Counted from the first letter of the stretch, positions 1 to 7,345 are shown. The stretch: DNA of 46,877 bases from Bacilli bacterium (GCA_900772095.1 CAAGQJ010000038.1:1-46877); one strand, 5' to 3'. Notes: generated by a model from the letters alone, not told the origin. Program-made: numbers and translations.

Positions 1-2
1 AG

Positions 3-71
3 TCTGATGGAGAAGACTCGGGTAGAGTGTCTATGAAGCAGAAATTTGAAATCGTGAGATTTCAACGATAA
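3..71 (+). CDS. tnpB: C-terminal end of a probable IS200/IS605-type TnpB (partial)
   Basis: The frame opens at the window edge and ends at TAA 69-71, giving a 22-residue tail that contains GRVSMKQKFEIVRFQR. From memory, IS1341/IS605-type TnpB proteins of Firmicutes often end in an S-(M/V/L)-K-Q-(E/K) tail whose DNA also encodes the element's 3' hairpin, and the same arrangement is seen here at 46-65. In such elements this segment also forms the 3' part of the guide RNA. No catalytic residue lies in the window, so the call rests on the tail and hairpin alone. It could be any gene ending here by chance. Confidence 0.42.
   Translation, partial: SDGEDSGRVSMKQKFEIVRFQR
46..65 (+). mobile_element. 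Putative right-end hairpin of an IS200/IS605-family element
   Basis: TTGAAATC at 46-53 pairs perfectly with GATTTCAA at 58-65 around a GTGA loop. Subterminal hairpins at the end of tnpB are characteristic of IS200/IS605 elements, where they are recognised by TnpA. The rest of the element would lie upstream of the window. The exact boundary cannot be fixed without an empty-site sequence. Confidence 0.42.
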
Positions 72-89
72 ATTTAAATTTATCGTTTT
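64..89 (+). terminator. Perfect palindrome followed by a short T run
   Basis: AACGATAAATTT (64-75) is followed directly by its exact reverse complement (76-87), and the T run continues to 89. It follows the stop of the tnpB-like frame and precedes the sortase promoter. It could terminate transcription out of the mobile element, probably in both directions. It has no separate loop, so the apex must open by a few bases. Confidence 0.5.
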
Positions 90-95
90 GTTCTC

Positions 96-123
96 TTGAA
101 TATTTATTGGAATATGATATAAT
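96..123 (+). promoter_or_regulatory. Promoter of the sortase gene
   Basis: TTGAAT (96-101), a 16-nt spacer and TATAAT (118-123) preceded by an extended -10 TG at 115-116. The predicted start of transcription near 130 leaves about 15 nt before the ATG at 145. Confidence 0.7.
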
Positions 124-144
124 TTTATTATAGGATTGGTGGGT

Positions 145-822
145 ATGAGAATTAGTAATAGAACAATTATAACTATTGGTATTGTTTTAATATTTATTGG
201 GCTATTTGCTGTATGTAGTAATTATTTTGCAATGAAAAAAGCAAAAGTATATGATACAATTACTCTTGCAATGAGTGAACTTCCTTCTAATATAGATAGG
301 GAAGATGAAGATACTCCTTCTAACCCTTCATCTGATAATGATAATGATAATGATAATAATGGTGATGATGCTCCTACAAATAATAATAGTGGGGAAATTA
401 TTACACCAGAAAGTTATTATGTTGGGAAACTTGAAATACCTATTATTAATTTATCGAGGGGTTTTACTAGTATAAGTTCTAAGTATAATGATGTAAATAA
501 GAATATAGCAGTTATTAATGGTTCTAATTATCCGGATGTTTTAAATGGTAATTTTATATTAGCGGGTCATTCTGGTAGTAGTTGGAGGGGTTTTTTTCAT
601 AATTTATATAAATTAAAAGTTAATAATGAAGCTTATGTTTATTATAATAATGTAAAATATAAGTATAAGTTAGTTAAAATATATGATGAAAAGAAGGATG
701 GTTCTGTTAGAATATTTAGGGATAAGAATAAGACTACAATGACACTTATTACTTGTACTAGGGGTTCTAATACTAAACAGACTGTTTATATATTTAATCT
801 GGTAGAAAAAGAAAATTATTAA
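145..822 (+). CDS. Sortase-family transpeptidase with the usual catalytic Arg not evident
   Basis: A 225-residue membrane-anchored sortase, the enzyme class that links surface proteins to peptidoglycan through a Cys thioester. One N-terminal membrane segment (about residues 8-24) is followed by an acidic Asn/Asp linker and the sortase beta-barrel. The catalytic His lies in AGHSG (H142) and the Cys in LITCTRG (C204). The Arg normally found eight or nine residues after the Cys is not there: the segment reads NTKQTVY, with K211 and Q212. The ATG at 145 is preferred over TTG 136 because the G-rich AGGATTGGTGGG lies directly upstream. No LPXTG protein is encoded in this window. The downstream membrane gene starts 18 nt later and is probably co-transcribed. 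Confidence 0.85.
   Translation: MRISNRTIITIGIVLIFIGLFAVCSNYFAMKKAKVYDTITLAMSELPSNIDREDEDTPSNPSSDNDNDNDNNGDDAPTNNNSGEIITPESYYVGKLEIPIINLSRGFTSISSKYNDVNKNIAVINGSNYPDVLNGNFILAGHSGSSWRGFFHNLYKLKVNNEAYVYYNNVKYKYKLVKIYDEKKDGSVRIFRDKNKTTMTLITCTRGSNTKQTVYIFNLVEKENY
334..357 (+). repeat. Four tandem GATAAT hexamers in the sortase linker
   Basis: Four perfect in-frame copies of GATAAT encode (Asp-Asn)4 between the membrane anchor and the sortase domain. Slippage would change linker length by two residues without a frameshift. Confidence 0.85.
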
Positions 823-840
823 GAGAAAGGGCGATGATTT

Positions 841-1548
841 ATGGCTGATTTGTCAGTTTTGGAAAGATTAAAAGTATTAGTTAATATTATTTTTTCATCA
901 CCTTTTTTTATTACATTGTTTAGTTTTATGATACTAACTATTATAGTTTTTTCTGTTTATAGTGCAACTAAAGGTAAAGTTAGTAAGATTATACTTACTG
1001 TTTCATATGGATTTATACTTGGTTTTTTGATTGTTAGATATGGTAAACTTATATTACAAATATTTGATACTTTTGTGGATCAGGTTTTTATGGCTATATA
1101 TTTTCCTAATTTGATTACTTATATATGTATGGTTGTTATTACAAGTATTCTTATGATAATGACTATTATAAATAAGAAATTTAAGAAGTTTATTAGGATA
1201 TGTAATATACTTTCTTTTACTATTATACAGTTTTTATTTATATTAACGATTGATTTAATTAGTAAATCTAATATTGGTTTATTTGAGAAGACATCACTTT
1301 ATTCTAATCAAACATTAATGATTTTAGTACAGGCTAGTATGGCAATATTTGCTTGTTGGGTTGGACTTCTTATTGTGAATTTAGTTATTAATTTGGTTAG
1401 TGTTAGAGTGCCTAATAATGTAATAGAAATAGCACCATTTAAAAGAGAAGAACTTGAATATTTGTCTGATGAAGATTATTATAATGGTTTTGTTAATTAT
1501 AATAGAAAAAAACAGTATCAAGAATATTCTAATATTAACAAGCATTAA
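841..1548 (+). CDS. Polytopic membrane protein paired with the sortase
   Basis: A 235-residue protein that I do not recognise. It has about five hydrophobic segments (near residues 17-41, 48-66, 83-110, 120-143 and 160-187). A charged, tyrosine-rich cytoplasmic tail follows, with acidic YLSDEDYYNG and basic NYNRKKQ stretches. It starts 18 nt after the sortase stop, behind a GAGAAAGGG ribosome site, so the two are probably one operon. Its last 14 nt overlap the convergent murE gene. It may be a partner or scaffold for the sortase, but this is only a context guess. Confidence 0.7.
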   Translation: MADLSVLERLKVLVNIIFSSPFFITLFSFMILTIIVFSVYSATKGKVSKIILTVSYGFILGFLIVRYGKLILQIFDTFVDQVFMAIYFPNLITYICMVVITSILMIMTIINKKFKKFIRICNILSFTIIQFLFILTIDLISKSNIGLFEKTSLYSNQTLMILVQASMAIFACWVGLLIVNLVINLVSVRVPNNVIEIAPFKREELEYLSDEDYYNGFVNYNRKKQYQEYSNINKH

Positions 1549-2902
1549 AATATTTTGATATTGTTTTGATGTCATTATATTTTGCATATTTATTTTTTAT
1601 AGCCATGTAATCATCTTTTCCTTTTCCCAAGATTAAGATAATATCGTTTTCTTTTGCTAAAGTGAAAGCCTTGTAAATGGCTTTTTTTCTGTTTTTTATT
1701 AAGAGATAGTTTGTTTTAGTTACGTCTTGTAACATGTCTTTAAAAATGTCATCTAAGTTTTCGTATCTAGGGTCATCCATTGTAAATATTGCTATATCAG
1801 AGTAGGTAGTGGCAAGTTTTCCTATTTCTTTTCTTTTGTCTTTATATCTACCTCCTGCACATCCTAGAACAGTTATTATTTTGTTTTTTTTGATAGTGTT
1901 TGCAAATTTTAACATTTCTAAAGTTGCTCTAGTAGTATGTGCATAGTCTAGAATTATTTTATAGTTTTGTCCATAATCTAGAAAGTTTACTCTTCCACTA
2001 GTGGGTAATAATTTAGGTATGTATTTTATTATTTCTTTTATTTTAATACCAGATTTATTTACAATAATTAATGCTAGAGTTAAGTTATAGACATTAAATT
2101 TTCCAACGTAGGGACTTTTTATTTTATATGTTTTAAATTTATGTTTTAAATCGAAAGTAGTGTAATTAGAGTGTATTTTTATATTTTTAATTCTATAGTT
2201 TGAGAGTGGTTTTTCTCCATATGTAATAATGTTTTTACTATTTTTTTTAAATAGTTTATAGTATTTATCATTTTTATTTAGAATTGAGTAACCATGTTTT
2301 TTTACTTTTTTGAATAGTTTTAGTTTTGAATAAACATAGTTTTTTATACTTTTATGAATATTTAAGTGGTCTATGGTAATATTGGTAAGGGATGCAATAT
2401 CAAATTTTAATCCTTCTAGTCGATTATTTAATAATCCTTCACTTGATGCTTCCATTACTAAGTATTTTATATTATTATCGTTTAGTGTTTTTCCTATTTC
2501 TAAAATGGTTTTTATATCTGGTGTAGTGTTATGGGTTTTTAGACATTTATCATTATATTCTAATCCATTAGTACCTAGATATGCAGTGTTATAAAAGTTA
2601 TTTAGTAGTTGTTTTGTTATGTAACTTGTTGTGGTTTTTCCATCAGTACCTGTTATACCTATTAATTTTATATTTTTAAAGGGTTTGTTATATAAGTCAT
2701 TATAAATTTGAAAGTAAGTATTATTTGTGTTTTTTACTTTAATAGAGGGTATTTTAATGTTTTTTATGTCTTTATCAATAATAACTGCGCTTGCTCCTTT
2801 TTCAATAGCGTTTTCTATGTATTTATGTCTATCTTCTAAAGATGTATGTGTTGCGATAAATATATCGTTTTTTTTAATATTTTTTGAGTTATTAATTATC
2901 AT
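1535..2902 (-). CDS. murE: MurE-like UDP-N-acetylmuramyl-tripeptide ligase
   Basis: A 455-residue Mur ligase that adds the third amino acid to UDP-MurNAc-L-Ala-D-Glu in peptidoglycan synthesis. The ATP loop is GITGTDGKTT (82-91). TTPD and MEASSEGL correspond to substrate-binding stretches, and K193 in YSKLKLF is the expected carbamylated lysine. The third-residue specificity motif reads DDPR (376-379), close to the DNPR of meso-diaminopimelate enzymes, so the Arg that contacts DAP is present. The usual C-terminal GKGHE is GKGKD. At 455 residues it is slightly short for the family. The ATG follows the upstream stop by one base with no good ribosome site of its own, so translation is probably coupled to that gene. 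Confidence 0.87.
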   Translation of the reverse strand: MIINNSKNIKKNDIFIATHTSLEDRHKYIENAIEKGASAVIIDKDIKNIKIPSIKVKNTNNTYFQIYNDLYNKPFKNIKLIGITGTDGKTTTSYITKQLLNNFYNTAYLGTNGLEYNDKCLKTHNTTPDIKTILEIGKTLNDNNIKYLVMEASSEGLLNNRLEGLKFDIASLTNITIDHLNIHKSIKNYVYSKLKLFKKVKKHGYSILNKNDKYYKLFKKNSKNIITYGEKPLSNYRIKNIKIHSNYTTFDLKHKFKTYKIKSPYVGKFNVYNLTLALIIVNKSGIKIKEIIKYIPKLLPTSGRVNFLDYGQNYKIILDYAHTTRATLEMLKFANTIKKNKIITVLGCAGGRYKDKRKEIGKLATTYSDIAIFTMDDPRYENLDDIFKDMLQDVTKTNYLLIKNRKKAIYKAFTLAKENDIILILGKGKDDYMAIKNKYAKYNDIKTISKYFNAC

Positions 2903-2903
2903 A

Positions 2904-3119
2904 TTACATCATATACATACTATTTTGATAGTCGTATTCTGTTTTTGCACCATACATATTTAATCTTTTTTCTATTTTTGTTACTCTGTTTTCTAAATCT
3001 TTTATTTTTCTATTTAATTCATCTAAAATATTATCGTTATTCATGTTGTTCATATTGGGAAAAGTTTGATTGGGAAAATACATATTTTGATTAGGGTTAA
3101 ATGGTAATTGACCAAACAT
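2904..3119 (-). CDS. Small Asn/Phe-rich coiled-coil protein
   Basis: A 71-residue protein of unknown function. The first 28 residues are rich in Asn, Pro and Phe (FGQLPFNPNQNMYF, FPNMNNMNN). A short heptad-like coiled coil follows (ILDELNRKIKDLENRVTKIEKRL, about 31-53), then a Tyr/Met tail. The ribosome site AAAGGAGG is one of the strongest in the window, which suggests high expression. It ends one base before the murE start and appears to drive that gene by reinitiation. The composition resembles small spore-coat or surface-assembly proteins, but nothing more specific can be said. Confidence 0.65.
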   Translation of the reverse strand: MFGQLPFNPNQNMYFPNQTFPNMNNMNNDNILDELNRKIKDLENRVTKIEKRLNMYGAKTEYDYQNSMYMM

Positions 3120-3186
3120 AATAAGCCTCCTTTTTCATAGTTAGTTTATTCATCTATATTTTTTTTGAATGGGCATTTATAATAAG

Positions 3187-3215
3187 TTGTTTAAATGTGA
3201 TAATTTTGATACAAT
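3187..3215 (+). promoter_or_regulatory. Promoter of trmB
   Basis: TTGTTT (3187-3192), a 17-nt spacer and TACAAT (3210-3215). Transcription would start near 3222, leaving a leader of about 10 nt that begins with the GGTGA ribosome site. Confidence 0.65.
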
Positions 3216-3231
3216 AAGTATGGTGATTTTT

Positions 3232-3879
3232 ATGCGTATTAGAAATTTGAAGAATAAAGAGGAAATTTTAAATAATTCTTCTTATGTTATAGATAATCCT
3301 TTTATTTATAAGGGTAGATGGAATGAAGTATTTAATAATAGTAATCCAATTTGTTTAGAAATTGGTACTGGTAAGTGTAAGTTTATAATAGAAAATGCTA
3401 GAAGATATAAAGATATAAATTTTATAGGTGTTGAAAGGAATGCTAGTGTACTTGCTCTTGGTGTTAAGGCAATTTCTTGTGATTTAGATAACTTAAGGTT
3501 AATTAATGTTGATGCTTTAAAACTTGATGAAGTGTTTGACAGGGAACTTGACACTATTTATTTAAATTTTTCTGACCCTTGGCCTAAGAAAAGAAATATT
3601 AAAAGAAGACTTACTAGTCCATTACATTTAAGTATATATAATAAAATATTTAAAAATAATTGTTTAATTAAGCAAAAAACTGATAATAGGAAGTTATTTG
3701 AGTATTCAATTATGTCTTTATCTAAGGATGGTTATGTATTTAATGATATATCTTTAGATTTGCATAATGATGAAAAAAGTGATAATATAAATACAGAATA
3801 TGAAGAAAAGTTTGTAAGTAAGGGGCAAGTAATATATATGCTTGAGGCTTTTAAAAGAGGTGAGGACAATGAAGGGTAA
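3232..3879 (+). CDS. trmB: tRNA (guanine-46-N7)-methyltransferase
   Basis: A 215-residue SAM-dependent enzyme that makes m7G46 in the variable loop of tRNA. The SAM site is LEIGTGKC (42-49). The family signature NFSDPWPKKR (112-121) and the C-terminal TEYEEKF (188-194) are intact, and the length is normal. The ATG at 3232 is chosen because the protein then begins MRIRN, as family members do, with GGTGA five bases upstream. An upstream in-frame start at 3169 would lie before the promoter. It overlaps the following lipoprotein gene by 11 nt. Confidence 0.95.
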   Translation: MRIRNLKNKEEILNNSSYVIDNPFIYKGRWNEVFNNSNPICLEIGTGKCKFIIENARRYKDINFIGVERNASVLALGVKAISCDLDNLRLINVDALKLDEVFDRELDTIYLNFSDPWPKKRNIKRRLTSPLHLSIYNKIFKNNCLIKQKTDNRKLFEYSIMSLSKDGYVFNDISLDLHNDEKSDNINTEYEEKFVSKGQVIYMLEAFKRGEDNEG

Positions 3880-4519
3880 AAAATTACTTTTGTTATTAGT
3901 AGTTGTTTTACTATTTACTGGGTGCTACAACATAAATAATTTATCTATTGATGAAGTAGTGGATTTTAATATAAAGGAAAGTGCTCGTCCTAATACTTTT
4001 TTAAAGGGTTATAAGTTTTATATTCCAGTAGGAATGAGATTGTTAAATGATATTGATAGTAATAATATTTTGTATTCTAATGGGGAAAAGTATTATTTGT
4101 ATGTTGATATAGTTAGTTATTATAATAAAATAAATAATGATTATAGTAGTACAGATAATTCGACATATTATTTTAGAAATTTGAATTATGATGGAAAAGT
4201 AGGATATGTTCAAATTAATAAATTAAATGATAAATATCTACTTGAAATTATGTATAATTATGCTAAAATAGAAGTAGTTACAAATGATATTAAGGATGCA
4301 CTTTCTAAATCAATTATTGTTTTAAGAAGTGTTAATTATAATGATAAAGTAGTTAAAACTTTAATTGATGATGATGGTCTTAGTTATGATGAGGAAAGTT
4401 TTAAATTACTAGGTCCTAATGTATATACTGATAACTTTTTACAATATATTGAAGATTATGGTACTTATGAGGAAGATGTTCAAGATGATGATGTAATCGA
4501 TTTAAATACTACTGATTGA
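3869..4519 (+). CDS. Predicted lipoprotein of unknown function
   Basis: A 216-residue secreted protein. The signal peptide MKGKKLLLLLVVVLLFTGC has a lipobox-like FTGC, so Cys19 should be lipidated and hold the protein on the outer face of the membrane. The mature part has alternating beta segments and an acidic tail (YEEDVQDDDVIDL). The ATG at 3869 is chosen because AAGAGGTGAGG lies just upstream and the signal peptide starts there. It overlaps trmB by 11 nt and is followed 8 nt later by the acidic gene, so it belongs to the trmB operon. The family is not recognised. Confidence 0.8.
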   Translation: MKGKKLLLLLVVVLLFTGCYNINNLSIDEVVDFNIKESARPNTFLKGYKFYIPVGMRLLNDIDSNNILYSNGEKYYLYVDIVSYYNKINNDYSSTDNSTYYFRNLNYDGKVGYVQINKLNDKYLLEIMYNYAKIEVVTNDIKDALSKSIIVLRSVNYNDKVVKTLIDDDGLSYDEESFKLLGPNVYTDNFLQYIEDYGTYEEDVQDDDVIDLNTTD

Positions 4520-4527
4520 GGTGTGAT

Positions 4528-5358
4528 ATGAAATTAATAGAAAAAATAAAAAATGCTTTATTTGAAGAGGATGAAGAAGAGACTTTAAAGGTTCCAAAAA
4601 AAGAACAAGTAAAAGAGGCTCCAATAGCTAAGAAGATAGATATTGAAAAAACAGTAAAAAGTAGTGAAAAAGGAGAGGAGGTGTTTACATCTAGGAAAGA
4701 GGAAAAAATTAAAAGTCCAATTATATTTGATGATGCTGATTTCTTAATGGATGTTAGAGAAACTCCTGTAAAGCAAGAGAAAAAAGAAGTAAAAAAAGAA
4801 GAGAAAATTCTTTATGGTGGTTATGATAATAAAGATTATGGTAAGAATAAGGAAAAATTTAAACCTTCTCCAATATTATCGCCAGTATATGGGGTTCTTC
4901 ATAATAGTGAAGTAAAAAAAGAAGAGAAAAAGTCTTTTACAGAAACTAAATTAACTTATGAGAAACTTTTTTCTGAGGAAAAGAAGGCAATAAATTTTGA
5001 TGAAGTAAGACAGAAGGCATATGGTTCAAAGGATACTTCGGAAAAAGATGATAGTAAAGATTTATTTTATGATATGCAGAAAGAGAATAAAGTAGCAATT
5101 GATAAGATCACTTTAGGTGATGCTGAGGAGTATTTTAATGATTTGGGTCTAGAGTATAATGTTGACTATGAAGATAAAGAAAAAAATAAAGCTACAACTA
5201 GGGCATCCAAAAATAAAGAACTTGCTCTTGAAGTTGATGAAGAGATAAAAGAAAATAAAAAGATAAAAAAAGAATTAGAAGACAAAGAAGAACTTAATAA
5301 ATCTGAAGAGAAAAATCTTTATGATTTAATAGATATGATGTATGATAATAGGGAGTGA
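4528..5358 (+). CDS. Acidic/basic, mostly disordered protein with short conserved-looking motifs
   Basis: A 276-residue protein of unknown function, dominated by Lys and Glu and probably disordered. It begins with an amphipathic helix (MKLIEKIKNALFEEDEEE), a layout reminiscent of the SepF N-terminus, though no SepF domain follows. Three islands stand out from the charged background: SPIIFDDADFLMD (about 63-75), KPSPILSPVYGVL (about 112-124) and the C-terminal NLYDLIDMMYDNRE. They look like short linear binding motifs for a partner protein. The ATG at 4528 follows GAGGTG. It lies between a lipoprotein and YtxG/YtxH-like genes, which suggests a cell-envelope or division role. That role is inference. 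Confidence 0.65.
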   Translation: MKLIEKIKNALFEEDEEETLKVPKKEQVKEAPIAKKIDIEKTVKSSEKGEEVFTSRKEEKIKSPIIFDDADFLMDVRETPVKQEKKEVKKEEKILYGGYDNKDYGKNKEKFKPSPILSPVYGVLHNSEVKKEEKKSFTETKLTYEKLFSEEKKAINFDEVRQKAYGSKDTSEKDDSKDLFYDMQKENKVAIDKITLGDAEEYFNDLGLEYNVDYEDKEKNKATTRASKNKELALEVDEEIKENKKIKKELEDKEELNKSEEKNLYDLIDMMYDNRE

Positions 5359-5362
5359 TTAT

Positions 5363-5659
5363 ATGAATGGTTTAAATAGTGTGTTACTATCAATTTTACT
5401 TATAATGTGTATTATTTTGGTGGTATTTCTTGTAATAATTTGCATAAAGTTGTTATATACTGCTGATAGAGTGAACATAATATTAAATGATGTAGAAAAG
5501 AAAATGAAATCTATTAATAAAGTCTTTGGAGTAATAGATGGAGTTACTGATACTTTATCTAATATTAGTGATTTAATTGTAGGTAAGATTTTAAATTTAA
5601 TAGGTTCAATATTCGGTAAAAAGAAAGAAAAAAATAAGGAGGAATTAGAAAATGAGTAA
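5363..5659 (+). CDS. YtxG-like small membrane protein (DUF948-type)
   Basis: A 98-residue protein with one strong N-terminal membrane segment (about residues 6-30). A helix follows with the pattern RVNIILNDVEKKMKSIN, then a lysine-rich tail. The topology and its position directly before a YtxH-like gene match the Bacillus ytxG-ytxH arrangement, a pair known as general-stress envelope genes. The start is ATG 5363, five bases after the previous stop, with AGGGAGTGA as ribosome site. It overlaps the YtxH-like gene by 8 nt. The family call is tentative because the sequence is short. Confidence 0.6.
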   Translation: MNGLNSVLLSILLIMCIILVVFLVIICIKLLYTADRVNIILNDVEKKMKSINKVFGVIDGVTDTLSNISDLIVGKILNLIGSIFGKKKEKNKEELENE

Positions 5660-6065
5660 AAAAGGTTTAGGAAAATTTGTTCTTGGTGCTGCGACAGGTG
5701 CTGCTTTAGGTATTTTGTTTGCACCTAATAAGGGTAGTGAAACAAGGAAGCTTTTAAAGGAAAAGTTTGATGATTTATTAAAGAAAGTAAAAGAAATTGA
5801 TGTAGAAGAGGTAAAAGAAGATTTTCAAAATAAGATAGAAGAAATTAAGAAAGATTTATCTGATTTAGATAAAGAAAAAGTATTAGAACTTGCTAAAGAT
5901 AAATCTGATAAGATTGCTAAAAAAATTAGTAAACTTGCAAAAGATGCTAAAAAGAAAGCAACACCTGTTGTTGAAGGAGCAGTTGAAGAATTAAGATTAA
6001 GTGCTGTAAAAGTAACAAAAGAGGTTTTGGAGAAATTAGAAAAAACTGAAAAGTCAAAAAAATAA
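5652..6065 (+). CDS. YtxH-domain protein
   Basis: A 137-residue protein that opens with the typical YtxH segment: a glycine/alanine hydrophobic stretch (KFVLGAATGAALGILFAPNKG, about 8-28) ending in APxKG. A long Lys/Glu helical region follows, probably coiled coil. YtxH proteins are small envelope-associated proteins linked to general stress; their biochemical role is not established. The ribosome site AAGGAGGA lies in the end of the upstream gene. A terminator hairpin overlaps its stop codon, so it is probably the last gene of the trmB operon for most transcripts. Confidence 0.8.
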   Translation: MSKKGLGKFVLGAATGAALGILFAPNKGSETRKLLKEKFDDLLKKVKEIDVEEVKEDFQNKIEEIKKDLSDLDKEKVLELAKDKSDKIAKKISKLAKDAKKKATPVVEGAVEELRLSAVKVTKEVLEKLEKTEKSKK

Positions 6066-6087
6066 AGTACTTATAAAGTACTTTTTA
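6064..6087 (+). terminator. Terminator after the YtxH-like gene
   Basis: AAAGTACT (6064-6071) pairs with AGTACTTT (6077-6084) around TATAA, followed by a short T run. Only 19 nt separate it from the next ATG and no promoter fits in that space, so part of the transcription must read through into 6107. Confidence 0.7.
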
Positions 6088-6106
6088 TATTTTACAAGGA
6101 GTTTAT

Positions 6107-7321
6107 ATGAAGATTGATGATAAGAAATTAAGAATTATAAAAATAATAAGTTTAGTATTATTAATAGTTTTAGTATTTGAATTAATTTATTTTGGTTATA
6201 AATATTATAAAGTTAGAAAAGCATCTACATATTATACAATTGCTAATGATTTAGTAATAAATGATGATAAGTATATTGGTGTTGGGTTATCTGATTTTAA
6301 GAATAGTAAGTTTAATAAAACTGTTATGTATAATAAAGCTACTATATGGGAGTATGATAATAATTTTAAACCATTAAAGGAGAAATTTATTGATTTAGGT
6401 TATAGTGGTTATTTCAATAGTATTGTTAAATTAGAAGATGGATATGTGGCAGTTGGTGCGATAGAAATGACTAGTACACAACATGATGAAAGTATAACTG
6501 AAGGTTTAATAGTTAGATTTGATATGGATTTTAATATTGTTTGGAGGAAGAATGTACAAGTACTAGATGATACAGAATTTGCTAAAGTTAAACTTGATAG
6601 TGATAGTAATCTTGTAATTGTAGGTCAAAGTATTTATGCTAAAAATATTATTGGTAATCAATCTACTGGTGGGGCACTTTTATTTAAATTTAATTTAGAT
6701 GGTGAGGAATTGTTTAGATTAAATTATGGTGGACCACAAACAGGAATGTTTAATGATGTTTTAATAGAAAAAGATGGTTATGTTGTGGTTGGCGTTACGA
6801 AAACTGGTACAGGAATTATCCAAAAGTATAATTTTAAGGGTAAAGAAGTATGGCATAACTATTATGGTCCAACTGATAGTAATGGTTTAACTAGAATAAT
6901 AAAGTTTGGTGATAATTATTTAACTTTGGGGACATTACTTAAAGATAAAAATACTAAAACAGAGTATAAGGCTTCAATTGTAGAATATGATAGTAAGGGT
7001 AATAAATTAGATGCAGTTTTATATGAAAAAGAAAAACTAAATAAGTTTAATGATATATATTTAGATGACGATACTATTTATATAGTTGGTACTACAGGTA
7101 GTTATAAAAATGGTGAAGTAGTAACTAATGGATTATTTATTAAGTATGATAATAATTTGAAAGTTACTCTTGAGAAAGTTGTTTCTTTAGATAAATCATT
7201 TTCTTATAGTAAAATATATAAAAGTGATGATAAGTATATGGTATTAGGTTTTACTAATTCTAAATCTAGTAAATATAAGACTAATGGATATGATTATTAT
7301 CCTATATTAGACCAATATTAA
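6107..7321 (+). CDS. Membrane-anchored beta-propeller-like repeat protein
   Basis: A 404-residue protein with an N-terminal signal anchor (about 10-31) and a large extracytoplasmic region. That region is made of repeated units with a hydrophobic-Val-Gly core (DGYVAVGAIE, SNLVIVGQSI, DGYVVVGVTK, DTIYIVGTTG, DKYMVLGFTN). Each unit alternates with a polar strand such as IVRFDMDFNIVWRK or LFKFNLDGEEL. The spacing of 50-60 residues resembles the six- to seven-bladed propellers of PQQ/WD-like extracellular proteins, but no enzyme motif is visible. ACAAGGAG precedes the ATG. It lies 41 nt after the YtxH-like gene, and transcription through the intervening hairpin seems to be required. Confidence 0.68.
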   Translation: MKIDDKKLRIIKIISLVLLIVLVFELIYFGYKYYKVRKASTYYTIANDLVINDDKYIGVGLSDFKNSKFNKTVMYNKATIWEYDNNFKPLKEKFIDLGYSGYFNSIVKLEDGYVAVGAIEMTSTQHDESITEGLIVRFDMDFNIVWRKNVQVLDDTEFAKVKLDSDSNLVIVGQSIYAKNIIGNQSTGGALLFKFNLDGEELFRLNYGGPQTGMFNDVLIEKDGYVVVGVTKTGTGIIQKYNFKGKEVWHNYYGPTDSNGLTRIIKFGDNYLTLGTLLKDKNTKTEYKASIVEYDSKGNKLDAVLYEKEKLNKFNDIYLDDDTIYIVGTTGSYKNGEVVTNGLFIKYDNNLKVTLEKVVSLDKSFSYSKIYKSDDKYMVLGFTNSKSSKYKTNGYDYYPILDQY

Positions 7322-7345
7322 AAGGTAACGATTGTTACCTTTTTA
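7321..7345. terminator. Bidirectional terminator between convergent genes
   Basis: AAAGGTAAC (7321-7329) pairs with GTTACCTTT (7334-7342) around GATT, with five T on the plus strand. It serves the plus-strand repeat-protein gene and contains the end of the RNase J gene. The minus-strand U tract is weaker. Confidence 0.8.

Noticed and set aside
2373..2594. Open frame of 73 codons on the plus strand within murE
   Set aside because: It lies antisense to a well-supported Mur ligase, has no ribosome site and no family resemblance.
3169..3231. Longer N-terminus for TrmB
   Set aside because: It would start upstream of the -35 box and adds 21 residues not typical of the family; ATG 3232 has a ribosome site.
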